From JABDFW01 sp035550215 (GTDB lineage Bacteria > Bacteroidota > Bacteroidia > Chitinophagales > Chitinophagaceae): 64,000 nucleotides of DNA. A model generated the notes under the pieces. The model saw nothing but the letters and a program-made list of their open reading frames with translations, was not told the origin of the DNA and did no database searches. Below, piece after piece: positions 53,021 through 61,617 of the stretch (within the stretch, counting starts at the first letter, position 1; each line of letters begins with the position of its first letter). The position numbers were made by a program, and so were the translations under genes. The stretch spans positions 51,129 through 115,128 of the forward strand of contig DASZPM010000019.1 in NCBI GenBank assembly GCA_035550215.1, written 5' to 3'.

Positions 53021-53049
53021 AAAAGCCCCCCATTTTGCAACAGGGGGCC
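53021..53049 (-). terminator. intrinsic terminator of the cysteine-rich gene pair
   Basis: GCCCCC (53025-53030) pairs with GGGGGC (53043-53048); the A-run on the left is the U tract on the minus strand, 20 bases past the last stop codon of the pair. Confidence 0.75.
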
Positions 53050-53070
53050 GTAATAGTTATTGCTTACGCA

Positions 53071-53298
53071 TTAACTCTTCTTCATACCGCATGTGGGGTT
53101 GGCGCATTGCGGCGTGGTAGCTGTACTTGTGCTGTCTGAGCATGATTTTTTACAGCTTGTTTTTCCGCAAACATGCTGGCATTCAGTGGTGCATTTTTTT
53201 TGTGTGCATCCCTTGCAGTCTTTTTTGCTGCCTTCGGCATAGCATACGGTGCTAATGGCCAAAAGGCCTACCATTGCTATTCTTGCTATAGCTTTCAT
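53071..53298 (-). CDS. small exported cysteine-rich protein
   Basis: 75 residues. A signal peptide ends near CYAEGS; the mature part has nine Cys in spaced pairs (CKGC, KKC, TEC, HVCGKTSC, KKSC, PQC, PTC) with many Lys. Such density suggests metal binding or a disulfide-knot fold; it does not look like metallothionein motifs I know. It is the second of a minus-strand pair with the gene at 53337-53711, 38 bases upstream, sharing one terminator. Function unknown. Confidence 0.6.
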   Translation of the reverse strand: MKAIARIAMVGLLAISTVCYAEGSKKDCKGCTQKKCTTECQHVCGKTSCKKSCSDSTSTATTPQCANPTCGMKKS

Positions 53299-53336
53299 AT
53301 TATCTTTTTACATTAAATAATTACTTTCTAATAAAA

Positions 53337-53711
53337 TCAGGAGAAGAATTTGTAGTTGGGCGGCTTCCACTGTGCGGTGCTGTACCCTGCCAGGTTGCCT
53401 GAAACAGCAACGGCATATTCTTTATTAGTATATACTGTAACGCTGCTTAAGTTATGCAGCGGTGTGTATTGTAATACTGTGCATAAAGGGCAGTCTGTGC
53501 ATTTTGGTGAGGTCTGGTGGCTATTCTTTTCCCTGTCCTGTTTTTTTGCATTATACTGCTGCATACAGGCGCGGTGCATAGCCATCATAGGGCAGGTGCC
53601 GCACTGGTCTTCCCCCCTCTTTGCCGCACAGTTTCCGGGCAGCAAGATGGTTTGTGCAATAAATGCCATAAATGTAACCAGCAATATGGATGCAGGAAGT
53701 TTCACCCCCAT
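53337..53711 (-). CDS. exported protein with CxxC motifs, partner of the cysteine-rich gene
   Basis: 124 residues with an N-terminal hydrophobic leader (about 5-24). The mature part has CGTCPMMAMHRAC and CTDCPLC, with Met and His close to the Cys, a pattern seen in copper or zinc handling. The C-terminal half is a Ser/Thr/Tyr-rich segment. First gene of the pair. No known family recognised; a metal-related role is inference from residue content. Confidence 0.55.
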   Translation of the reverse strand: MGVKLPASILLVTFMAFIAQTILLPGNCAAKRGEDQCGTCPMMAMHRACMQQYNAKKQDREKNSHQTSPKCTDCPLCTVLQYTPLHNLSSVTVYTNKEYAVAVSGNLAGYSTAQWKPPNYKFFS

Positions 53712-53846
53712 AAATGTACAGTAAGATGCAGTAAAGATTAGTTAAATAACCTTAACACTTTGTATTTAGTGATGACCGGTTTGCATTACTTACAGGCAAC
53801 TGGCACGCTATTTGGAAAAGCTGCTACTATAAAACAAAAACAACTT

Positions 53847-54635
53847 ATGAAAGCACTCTTCATTCCGGCGCTTGCCGCAGCAGCAGTATTCGTATCCTCG
53901 TGCAGTAAAAATGATAGTGGCAGCAGTTCAGGCACCTCTCACATGAATGTTTACATGACCGATGACCCCGCATTATACAGTTCCGTTAAAGTGGATGTAC
54001 AGGATGTGCAGGTACACGTAAACGGAGATACGTCGGAAGGCTCATGGCAGTCAGTTCATGTTTTAAAAGCTGGTGTTTACGACCTGCTTGACTTAAGTAA
54101 CGGTAAAGATACATTGCTCGCCAGTGCCGACGTACCCGCGGGCAAAATAACACAGATGCGTCTTGTGCTTGGCAGCAACAACAGCGTAACAGCCAATGGT
54201 GCTGAGCATACACTCATTACACCTTCAGCACAACAATCTGGCCTTAAACTTAATATAGACCAAACATTAAATGCCGGTGTTAGCTACAGCCTGTGGCTTG
54301 ATTTTGATGCCGGAAAATCAATTGTTAAGTCTGGAAGCGACTATATTTTAAAACCGGTGATACGGGCTTATACAAAAGCTGAAACCGGTGCAGTAAAAGG
54401 TTATGTGCTACCGATAACGGCAGATGCATCAGTATATGTTATGGCTTCGGCTACTGATACCGTGGCAACAGCCATGCCCGATCCTCAAACCGGCTATTTC
54501 CAGGTAAACGGGCTTGCAGCAGGCAGCTATACGCTTGTAATACACAGCAATATTGGCCTGGGTGATTTAACAGTAAATAATGTAGCAGTTGCTACCGGTG
54601 ATGTTACCGATGCAGGTACAATTAAATTTCAGTAA
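53847..54635 (+). CDS. DUF4382 domain-containing lipoprotein
   Basis: 262 residues from the ATG at 53847, which gives a leader ending in VSSCSK, a lipobox; an upstream in-frame start at 53760 would bury it. The main part (HMNVYMTDDPALYSSVKVDVQDVQVHVNG to about 185) is DUF4382, a beta domain of unknown function found in Bacteroidota lipoproteins. The last 70 residues (GYVLPITADASVYVMA, then AAGSYTLVIHSN) form a carboxypeptidase-regulatory-like domain. Followed by a terminator at 54678-54707. Confidence 0.85.
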   Translation: MKALFIPALAAAAVFVSSCSKNDSGSSSGTSHMNVYMTDDPALYSSVKVDVQDVQVHVNGDTSEGSWQSVHVLKAGVYDLLDLSNGKDTLLASADVPAGKITQMRLVLGSNNSVTANGAEHTLITPSAQQSGLKLNIDQTLNAGVSYSLWLDFDAGKSIVKSGSDYILKPVIRAYTKAETGAVKGYVLPITADASVYVMASATDTVATAMPDPQTGYFQVNGLAAGSYTLVIHSNIGLGDLTVNNVAVATGDVTDAGTIKFQ

Positions 54636-54677
54636 CCGCCAGCAATAATAACTTAATATATAGCATCGAATCAAATT

Positions 54678-54707
54678 AAAAAGCAGCCGTAATGGTTGCT
54701 TTTTTTG
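54678..54707 (+). terminator. intrinsic terminator after the DUF4382 gene
   Basis: AAAAAGCAGCC pairs with GGTTGCTTTTT (one G-U) around GTAAT, followed by more T. 42 bases past the stop. Confidence 0.8.
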
Positions 54708-54804
54708 GCTGCAGGCGTAACACTGTAATATTATACGGTTATGATAACCATGGTTAGCAAACGCTGCTTTACAAAGTTATATACCTGCAAAAACGTTTGT
54801 ATTA

Positions 54805-55214
54805 CTAAATAAGGCCCGCCAAAGGATTATTGCATGTTTTTTTAAAGTGGTATCTGAAAGGTATATGGCCCGATACAATAGAAGAAGGGGCATTCTGGCA
54901 ACTGCCGCACCAAGCCGTAACCCTGAATGTGCCGCCACTTAGAGTGGGTATAGTAGTGGTGCTGCCGGCAGGGCATGAATGAAAGGTGCCGTACATTATT
55001 TGGGAATAATAACCTCCTACTGTAAACCTGTTGGCGGAGCCACCGGTTAAGGTAATGATAGTATTACTGCCACTATAAGAATCGTGTAGCGTTGGTAACA
55101 CAAGTGTGCAGACGGGTTTTGTATTTATATTTTTTTTTGTCTGTCCCCTTACCTAAAAGAAAAAGTAAAAGACACACACAGTAAAAGGGTAATGATGGCA
55201 AGTGTTTTTTTCAT
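54805..55214 (-). pseudogene. small secreted protein broken by a frameshift
   Basis: From the ATG at 55214 the frame encodes a clean signal peptide (MKKTLAIITLLLCVSFTFSF) and then stops at a TAA at 55149-55151. The reading continues in another frame from just after a TAG at about 55155 down to a TAG at 54805, giving a body with TLHDSYSGSNTIITLTGGSA and several Cys (FRVTAWCGSCQN). One missing base near the T/A-rich 55149-55160 would join the two. So this is a recent pseudogene or a sequencing error. An intact GTG start at 55101 without a signal peptide seems less likely. Confidence 0.5.
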
Positions 55215-55357
55215 ACTTATGATTTCCGCAGTTGCAGGTGTTGTCACCTGTAACGAAAAATACTATCGCAATTCTTATTGTTCCGTAGTAACCCAATACC
55301 GGTAGCAAAAAATTTCACCTACCCCTGCATGCCATAGGTATGCAATTGCAACGACTT

Positions 55358-55698
55358 GCAAAGAGTGAGAAAATTATTCCCTTGTTCTTTTTGTAAAGTT
55401 TTCGCTTTGTGGTAAAACTTCTCATTCCTCACCGGCATGTCGCATCTTATATTTTTTTCTTTCTTTTCTTGAAAAAAGAAAGAAGCAAAGAAATTCAAGG
55501 GCGGGCCAAAACGTTCCGTCCCACACAAAGTACGGGAGCCTTGCTCACGCCTCCATTTACACTACTGCGCACTTTATTATTTTTTATCACGTTGAGCGAT
55601 ACTGCATACTCTTTCACAATCATTATTTTTAGCTGGTGTACAGCGTATGTTTTATCTATACTTACTGCTGAGAGCGCAAGTCAGCAATGGGTTATACA
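55358..55698. repeat. dispersed repeat family B, copy 2
   Basis: Parallels copy 1 along its length: ATTATTCCCTTG, then the pyrimidine/purine hairpin (shorter here), TTCAAGGGCGGGCCAAAACG, CCTCCATTTACAC, CGCACTT, and the tail GCGTATGTTTTATCTATACT and GAGAGCGCAAGTCAGCAATGG. It runs straight into the end of a family A copy. Confidence 0.75.
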
Positions 55699-55700
55699 GC

Positions 55701-55732
55701 CTTTACTTTTTTTGGTCAAGCCAAAAGAACAT
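55701..55732. repeat. family A remnant (terminal hairpin side only)
   Basis: Only the final TTTGGTCAAGCCAAAAGAAC of family A remains, joined directly to family B copy 2, as if the body had been deleted. The 55733-55948 gap after it holds no credible gene. Confidence 0.6.
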
Positions 55733-55948
55733 AATAAAACCATTGGCAAGAGATAGCCACAGCGCATGCAACCCGCAGTGCCCTGCTATGCGCATCCGCT
55801 ATGACGGAGAAAGATGTAGCTGCTTCGCGTCACTGCGAGGGCTTTTAACGTTCGCATGTGTTGGCCAAAAACTAAAGTAATCTCTGTCCGTCAATACAAA
55901 AAAAACCGGACATTACGCCCGCGCTTTTTGTATGGTGCATTAGCTATT

Positions 55949-56614
55949 TTACAGCCTTACGGTTAAACCGCCGTTAAGTATGTACTTGCCATAACCGGCT
56001 TCCATATAAATACCCGCATTGGGCGATAGGTTTATTCTTGCGCCCAGCGATACCTGGTAGCTGAATAAATTAGGGTCGGGCACATCGGCTACTTTTTTGC
56101 CATCCCCATCGGTGTAAGATTGTGTCCAGTTATTTACACCTGCTGCCGTGCGCAGGTAAGGAGAAAAACCCTTGTTATAGCTGGGAAAATAGTTAACTAG
56201 GTTAAACATAATGCTCCAGTTTTCAAGTTTACCGGTAAAAGCGGGCGTTGTACTTTGTGAGTTATAATCATAATAAGGCATGGTAACCTTTCCATAGGTA
56301 CCCATAACACCGGCGCTCATATAACGGCTGAACTGGAAGTCAACCGCGCCTGTTACCGGACCATTTTGCGAGTATGTTCCCTTATAAGCATTGGAGAACT
56401 CCGCAAATTCATTTTTGTCAAGATTTGGAAAGCCATAGCCGATGCTGAAATTTAATGTCGGTTGAAAATTATCGCCTCGTACAATTCTGCGTGGTTGTTG
56501 GTAGGGCCGGGCGTAACCGGGCTGCACATAAATGCGTGTTCCTCCATACTGCGCATGCGCACCTGCAACACTCAAAAGCGTTAATAAAGCTGCAATGGAA
56601 AAGCATTTTTTCAT
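55949..56614 (-). CDS. small outer-membrane beta-barrel protein
   Basis: 221 residues from the ATG at 56614, which gives a signal peptide ending in AHAQ. The body has the strand pattern of eight- to ten-stranded outer-membrane barrels: NFSIGYGFPN, GAVDFQFSRYMSAGVMGTYG, NWSIMFNLVNYFP, FSYQVSLGARINLS, and a last strand ILNGGLTVRL. N-terminal Gly/Tyr/Arg-rich linker (about 30 residues). No ligand or enzyme motif seen. Likely a structural or ligand-binding outer-membrane protein. Confidence 0.75.
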   Translation of the reverse strand: MKKCFSIAALLTLLSVAGAHAQYGGTRIYVQPGYARPYQQPRRIVRGDNFQPTLNFSIGYGFPNLDKNEFAEFSNAYKGTYSQNGPVTGAVDFQFSRYMSAGVMGTYGKVTMPYYDYNSQSTTPAFTGKLENWSIMFNLVNYFPSYNKGFSPYLRTAAGVNNWTQSYTDGDGKKVADVPDPNLFSYQVSLGARINLSPNAGIYMEAGYGKYILNGGLTVRL

Positions 56615-56786
56615 ACAATGGTTTTTTGTATCAGATGGCATGTTCAGTAAAAAGTTTAATGCGGGCAGGCATTAAAATATTTCAGTCCCGCATAATTTAT
56701 TTTCGCCGGCGCTCTTCTCCCAACTTAAAATTCATTTAAACATCCTTCTATACCGCCAGCGCATTAACACTTTATTAAGAAAATCA

Positions 56787-56794
56787 TATATTTG
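56787..56794 (+). promoter_or_regulatory. -7 promoter element of the FG-GAP lipoprotein gene
   Basis: TATATTTG, exact TAnnTTTG match, 25 bases before the ATG at 56820. Confidence 0.5.
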
Positions 56795-56819
56795 AAATAC
56801 CCAAACGTCGTCCTTCATA

Positions 56820-59800
56820 ATGTCAGCCATACTTGCCACCCCAAAAAAGGTACCTGCCCGGCCGTACACGCTATTATTTATTGCGGTGTGCACGGTATTT
56901 TTTGGTTGTTACAAAAGCGATACATTATTTACATTAATGCCCGCAAGCCGTACCGGTATTGACTTTGCCAACATGGTAACGGTTACTGCCACGCAAAACC
57001 CCTCTACCAACCACTCGTTTTACGACGGCGGCGGCGTAGCCGTTGGAGATATTAATAACGATGGCCTGCCCGATATTTTCTTTTGCAGCAGCGAAGGCCA
57101 GAGCAAACTTTATTTGAATAAAGGCAATTTTAGGTTTGAAGATATTACCATGAAAGCCGGTATTTATACAGACGGCATGTGGGTATCGGGCGCTACGTTT
57201 GCCGATGTAAACGGCGACGGGCTTGTTGACCTGTATGTATGCCGCATTGCCGATTACAAAGTGGGCTGGCGGGGCAACCAGTTATACATTAACCAGGGCA
57301 ACGGAACATTTAAGGAAGATGCTGCCAAATACGGGCTTGATAACCCCGGCGGCGCATCTGTACAGGCTGCTTTTTTTGACTATGATAACGACGGGGACCT
57401 TGATTGTTACCTGCTGAACAACTCAGGCAGGCCGGTTGGCTTTTACGATTTTCAAAAAGACCAGCGAAAAATATTAGACACTGTTAACGGCAACAAGCTG
57501 CTTCGTAACGATGGCGGGCACTTTACCAATGTTACCGCGCAGGCTGGTATTTACGGCAGCCAGGTGGGGTTTGGGCTGGGTATAACTGTCGCAGATATAA
57601 ACAAAGACGGCTGGCCAGATATATACATATCCAACGATTACTTTGAACGGGATTATCTGTACCTGAATAAACATGATGGCACATTTGAGGAATGCCTGGA
57701 AAAATATGTGCAGGAAATAAGTGAGTACTCAATGGGCGCTGATATTGCTGATATAAACAACGACGGCTATCCCGAAATTTTTGTTACTGATATGCTGCCG
57801 CAGGATGAGGCGCGCATAAAAACCAAAACATCTTTTGACAGTTGGGATATTTACCAACTGGCTCTGCAAAACGGGTATTACAAACAATTTTTGCGCAATA
57901 CATTGCAGTTAAACCTTGGCCCTGCCGCCAATAAAAACGGCGACAGCAGCGAATATTATTTTAGCGAGATAAGCCGCTACGCAGGCGTGCAGGCTACCGA
58001 CTGGAGCTGGGGCGCACTTGTGGCTGATTTTGACAATGACGGCTATAAAGACATTTTTGTTGCCAACGGTATGTACAAAGATGTAACCGACCAGGATTTT
58101 ATACAATCACTGGGTATGCGTGCACGCGGGGGCAAGGGCATGAAACAGATGATTGATGAACTTTCTTCGTCCCCTATCCCCAATTTTATCTTTCATAATA
58201 ACGGTGACCTTACGTTTACCAATAAGTCTGCGCAGTGGGGGCTTAGTAAGCCCGGCTTCTCCAACGGCTCAGTGTATGTTGACCTTGATAATGATGGCGA
58301 CCTTGATATTGTTACCAATGACATGAACGGGCCTGCAGGCGTGTACCGCAACAATGCAGAAGATTTGTACCCCAATAACAAATACCTTAAAGTTGTTTTG
58401 CAGGGTCAAGGCAATAACCGTTTTGGCTTTGGCGCAAAAGTTACAGTGTATCATGACAGCATACTTGCCTACCAGGAAGAGATGCCCAGCCGGGGGTTTG
58501 AGTCTTGCGTAGATTCACGCCTGAACTTTGGCCTGGGCAGCACCAAAAAAATAGATTCTGTCGTAGTCGTATGGCCTAACAATAGTACCAGCGTTATTAT
58601 GAATGTGCAACCTAACCAAACGTTTGTTATACAACAAGCGCAGGCGATTGCAAAAAGCAATGTTGCCAATTACGAAGTAGCTCCGTCAACATTGCAGCCG
58701 GGTATATTCAGCGAAAGCCCGGGCAATTTCGGCATTGACTATAAACATACAGAGAATGATTATAACGATTTTGACAAGCAGCCCCTTACGTTTAAAATGA
58801 TTTCATGCGAAGGGCCAAGAATGGCTAAGGCGGATGTTAACGGCGACGGGCTGGAAGATGTTTTTATAGGCGGTGCAAAAGGGCAGCCCTGCGCTTTGTA
58901 CATACAGCAAAAAGACTGTACATTTATTAAGAGCAGCCAGCAGGCTTTTGCCGCCGATGCTACCTGCGAAGATGCCGCGGCAGTGTTTTTTGATGCTGAT
59001 GGAGACAATGACTTAGACCTGTATGTTTGCAGCGGCGGCAATGAATATACTGCTGACAAACACACCTTATATGACCGCTTGTATATTAATGACGGTAAAG
59101 GTAATTTTACAAAATCGCCACAGGTGCTGCCCACCACAACCTCTTTTGACGACCACTCCTGCGTTTCGGCTGCTGATTTTGATGCAGATGGTGATGTTGA
59201 CCTTTTTGTGGGCACCCGCGTTAAGCCCGGCCAGTATGGTTATGCCTGCACAAGTTATATTCTGCAAAACGACGGCAGCGGCTATTTTACCGATGTTACA
59301 GGCAGTGTATGCCCGGGGCTTATACAATCAGGAATGATAACCGACGCCAAATGGTTTGACTATGATAAAGACGGGCGGCCCGACCTTGTTGTAACAGGAG
59401 AATATATGCCGCTGACTGTTTTTCATAACGAGGGTGGCAAGCTGGTAAAAACCGCCATGCCCGGCCTGGAGAAAAGCAATGGCTGGTGGAATAAGTTGCT
59501 GGTTGCTGACGTGAATGATGACGGTTATCCTGATATTATTGCGGGTAATGAAGGGCTTAATTCGCGCTTTAAAGCCAGCGCCGGTAAACCCATAACCATG
59601 TACGCCGGCGATTTTGACGGCAATGGCGTGGTTGAACAGGTTATTTGTACCTACAATGGCGACAAACAATACCCCATGGCGCTGCGGCATACGTTTGTAG
59701 AGGCACTGCCGGGCCTTAAAAAAACATTTGCCCATTACAGTGATTACCAGGGTAAAACAATTGATAAAATTTTTACAGCAGAGCAACTCGGCAAAGTGGT

Positions 59801-60182
59801 TAAGCTGAATGCCTATACCCTGCAAACATGCGTGTTGCTTAATAACACCAAAGGCGATTTTTTAATGAAGCCGCTGCCTGCGCCCGCGCAGTTTTCGCCG
59901 GTGTATGGCATAGCGGTGGAAGATTTTACCGGCGACGGAAACCCCGATATTTTATTGGGTGGAAATTTTTACGCCAGCAAGCCCGAGGTTGGTATAAATG
60001 ATGCCAGCTATGGTGTATTGCTGCAGGGCGATGGCAAGGGTAACTTTACAGCCCTGCCAATGCAGCAAACTAACCTTTGTGTAAAAGGGGCTGTAAGGGA
60101 TATTGTGGCTGTAAAAACGCCCACAAAAAAGTTGTTGCTTATAGCAAAAAATAACGACAACCTGCAGGTGCTTACGTATTAA
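56820..60182 (+). CDS. large FG-GAP/VCBS-repeat lipoprotein with ASPIC/UnbV domain
   Basis: 1120 residues. The leader ends in FFGCYK, a lipobox. Most of the chain is FG-GAP (VCBS) repeats with calcium loops: DINNDGLPD, DVNGDGLVD, DYDNDGDLD, DFDNDGYKD and later DFDADGDVD, DYDKDGRPD, DVNDDGYPD, DFTGDGNPD; two sets of blades surround an ASPIC/UnbV domain at about 520-617 (GFGAKVTVYHD, RLNFGLGSTKKIDSVVVVWPN). This is the CRTAC1-like group, abundant on Bacteroidota surfaces. Probably a calcium-dependent beta-propeller adhesin or carbohydrate binder. Monocistronic with its own promoter. Confidence 0.9.
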   Translation: MSAILATPKKVPARPYTLLFIAVCTVFFGCYKSDTLFTLMPASRTGIDFANMVTVTATQNPSTNHSFYDGGGVAVGDINNDGLPDIFFCSSEGQSKLYLNKGNFRFEDITMKAGIYTDGMWVSGATFADVNGDGLVDLYVCRIADYKVGWRGNQLYINQGNGTFKEDAAKYGLDNPGGASVQAAFFDYDNDGDLDCYLLNNSGRPVGFYDFQKDQRKILDTVNGNKLLRNDGGHFTNVTAQAGIYGSQVGFGLGITVADINKDGWPDIYISNDYFERDYLYLNKHDGTFEECLEKYVQEISEYSMGADIADINNDGYPEIFVTDMLPQDEARIKTKTSFDSWDIYQLALQNGYYKQFLRNTLQLNLGPAANKNGDSSEYYFSEISRYAGVQATDWSWGALVADFDNDGYKDIFVANGMYKDVTDQDFIQSLGMRARGGKGMKQMIDELSSSPIPNFIFHNNGDLTFTNKSAQWGLSKPGFSNGSVYVDLDNDGDLDIVTNDMNGPAGVYRNNAEDLYPNNKYLKVVLQGQGNNRFGFGAKVTVYHDSILAYQEEMPSRGFESCVDSRLNFGLGSTKKIDSVVVVWPNNSTSVIMNVQPNQTFVIQQAQAIAKSNVANYEVAPSTLQPGIFSESPGNFGIDYKHTENDYNDFDKQPLTFKMISCEGPRMAKADVNGDGLEDVFIGGAKGQPCALYIQQKDCTFIKSSQQAFAADATCEDAAAVFFDADGDNDLDLYVCSGGNEYTADKHTLYDRLYINDGKGNFTKSPQVLPTTTSFDDHSCVSAADFDADGDVDLFVGTRVKPGQYGYACTSYILQNDGSGYFTDVTGSVCPGLIQSGMITDAKWFDYDKDGRPDLVVTGEYMPLTVFHNEGGKLVKTAMPGLEKSNGWWNKLLVADVNDDGYPDIIAGNEGLNSRFKASAGKPITMYAGDFDGNGVVEQVICTYNGDKQYPMALRHTFVEALPGLKKTFAHYSDYQGKTIDKIFTAEQLGKVVKLNAYTLQTCVLLNNTKGDFLMKPLPAPAQFSPVYGIAVEDFTGDGNPDILLGGNFYASKPEVGINDASYGVLLQGDGKGNFTALPMQQTNLCVKGAVRDIVAVKTPTKKLLLIAKNNDNLQVLTY

Positions 60183-60375
60183 GGGCAAAGCATGCCCGTG
60201 GTTAGCCGCCCATTATAGTTACAGTCTTAGCCAAAAAACTTTTTATCCTGCAGGTTACCTGCAACACGCGGGTTCACGGCCTTACACCTCGCCAATGTAG
60301 AAAAATAATTTTCCTGTTCTGTGATTTTTGTTGACCTTCTGCGAATAATAGTATTGTAAAACAGGCAACAGGTAA

Positions 60376-60888
60376 ATGAGTAACCCACCGGGTGTTAATG
60401 AAGACTTTTTGCGGCTTATACAGCAAAACAGCGGCATAATTTATAAAATATGCTACACGTACTGCACTGACAGGAACGACCGGGAAGACCTTGCCCAGGA
60501 GATTATATACCAGTTATGGAAATCGGGCAAAAGCTATGATGCCACCTATAAGTTCACTACGTGGATGTACCGCGTTGCACTAAATGTTGCCATTTCGTTT
60601 TCAAGAAGGCGGGGTAAAGCCTCTTCCACCATCTCCATAGACGGGAATAATATTGATGTAGAAGATACAGCCGAACATGTGCATGACAGGGAAGAAAAAA
60701 TAGCGCTGCTGCAGCAATACATACAAGGGTTAAAGGAGCTTGACCGCGCATTAATGATACTTTACCTTGATGGCAAAGCTTACAGCGAGATAGCAGAAGT
60801 AACAGGCCTTACGGAAACCAACGTGGCAACAAAAATCAGCCGCATTAAAGAAAAGATGAAACAAAAATTTTCAGGCATAAAAAAATAA
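60376..60888 (+). CDS. RNA polymerase sigma factor (sigma-70/ECF family)
   Basis: 170 residues: region 2 (about 10-75) with YTYCTDRNDREDLAQEIIYQLWKS and the YKFTTWMYRVALNVAISFSRR helix, and region 4 (about 115-165) with LDRALMILYLDGKAYSEIAEVTGLTETNVATKISRIKEKM. No region 1.1 or 3, so it is an alternative ECF-like factor. It ends four bases before the membrane protein at 60893. Target promoters are unknown. Confidence 0.92.
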   Translation: MSNPPGVNEDFLRLIQQNSGIIYKICYTYCTDRNDREDLAQEIIYQLWKSGKSYDATYKFTTWMYRVALNVAISFSRRRGKASSTISIDGNNIDVEDTAEHVHDREEKIALLQQYIQGLKELDRALMILYLDGKAYSEIAEVTGLTETNVATKISRIKEKMKQKFSGIKK

Positions 60889-60892
60889 TACG

Positions 60893-61573
60893 ATGGAAGA
60901 TATTGAACTGCAAAAACTATGGGCAGAAATTGATAATAAACTTGAGCAGGCAAAATTGCTTAACCTGCAATCATGGGCGCTTAACCTGCAAAATAAAGAG
61001 GCGCAGCAAATGGCTAAAGCGCAACACAGGCTGCGCAGGGTTACCCATTTTAAACTATGGGCTGTTGTACTTGGCATTGTGTGGGCGGCGCTGTTATTAT
61101 TTCTTGTTTTTAACCATTTAACGTGGCAGGGCATATTTTTTAATATTTCCGCCGGGACTATTGCGGCCCTTACCATATTAGCCGTGGTAGTGTATATATG
61201 GCATATTGTGCTTTTAAAGCAGGTTGATGAAAGCAACACCATTGCCGAAACGCAGCAAACGCTGGCAAGGCTGCAGTCATCCACCATACGCATAGCCGGC
61301 ATAGGGTGGCTGCAAATGCCTTTTTATGCAACTTTTTTTATTACCCCTGCCATGCTGCATAATGCCGGTGCAGCATTCTGGGTTATTGAGCTTACGGTTA
61401 CGGGGCTGTTAACCTCTGCGGCCATTTGGCTGTACCGCAACATACACTACCGCAATATGCACAAAAAATGGTTTAAAATTTTGTTCAGCAGCCCGGAGTG
61501 GACACAGGTTATTAAAGCCATGGAGTTTTTACAGGAAGTTGACGAATGGAAGAAAACCGAATTTGCGGGATAA
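60893..61573 (+). CDS. hypothetical membrane protein, probable partner of the sigma factor
   Basis: 226 residues: an amphipathic N-terminal helical region (about 1-50, rich in Gln, Leu and Ala), then about four helices (55-75, 85-105, 140-160 and 165-185) and a basic, Lys-rich tail. It starts four bases after the sigma factor stop. Position and a cytoplasmic N-terminus fit a membrane-bound anti-sigma or co-regulator, but no anti-sigma domain (zinc HCC motif) is visible. A known family was not recognised. Confidence 0.65.
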   Translation: MEDIELQKLWAEIDNKLEQAKLLNLQSWALNLQNKEAQQMAKAQHRLRRVTHFKLWAVVLGIVWAALLLFLVFNHLTWQGIFFNISAGTIAALTILAVVVYIWHIVLLKQVDESNTIAETQQTLARLQSSTIRIAGIGWLQMPFYATFFITPAMLHNAGAAFWVIELTVTGLLTSAAIWLYRNIHYRNMHKKWFKILFSSPEWTQVIKAMEFLQEVDEWKKTEFAG

Positions 61574-61617
61574 GGCCTTCTTCCCTTCCCCTCAATCTTT
61601 ATAACAGGACGCGAAGT

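Noticed and set aside
55894..55930. ATACAAAAA with TTTTTGTAT inverted repeat
   Set aside because: A/T-only stem with a long loop; too weak to call a terminator, though it sits after the minus-strand barrel gene.
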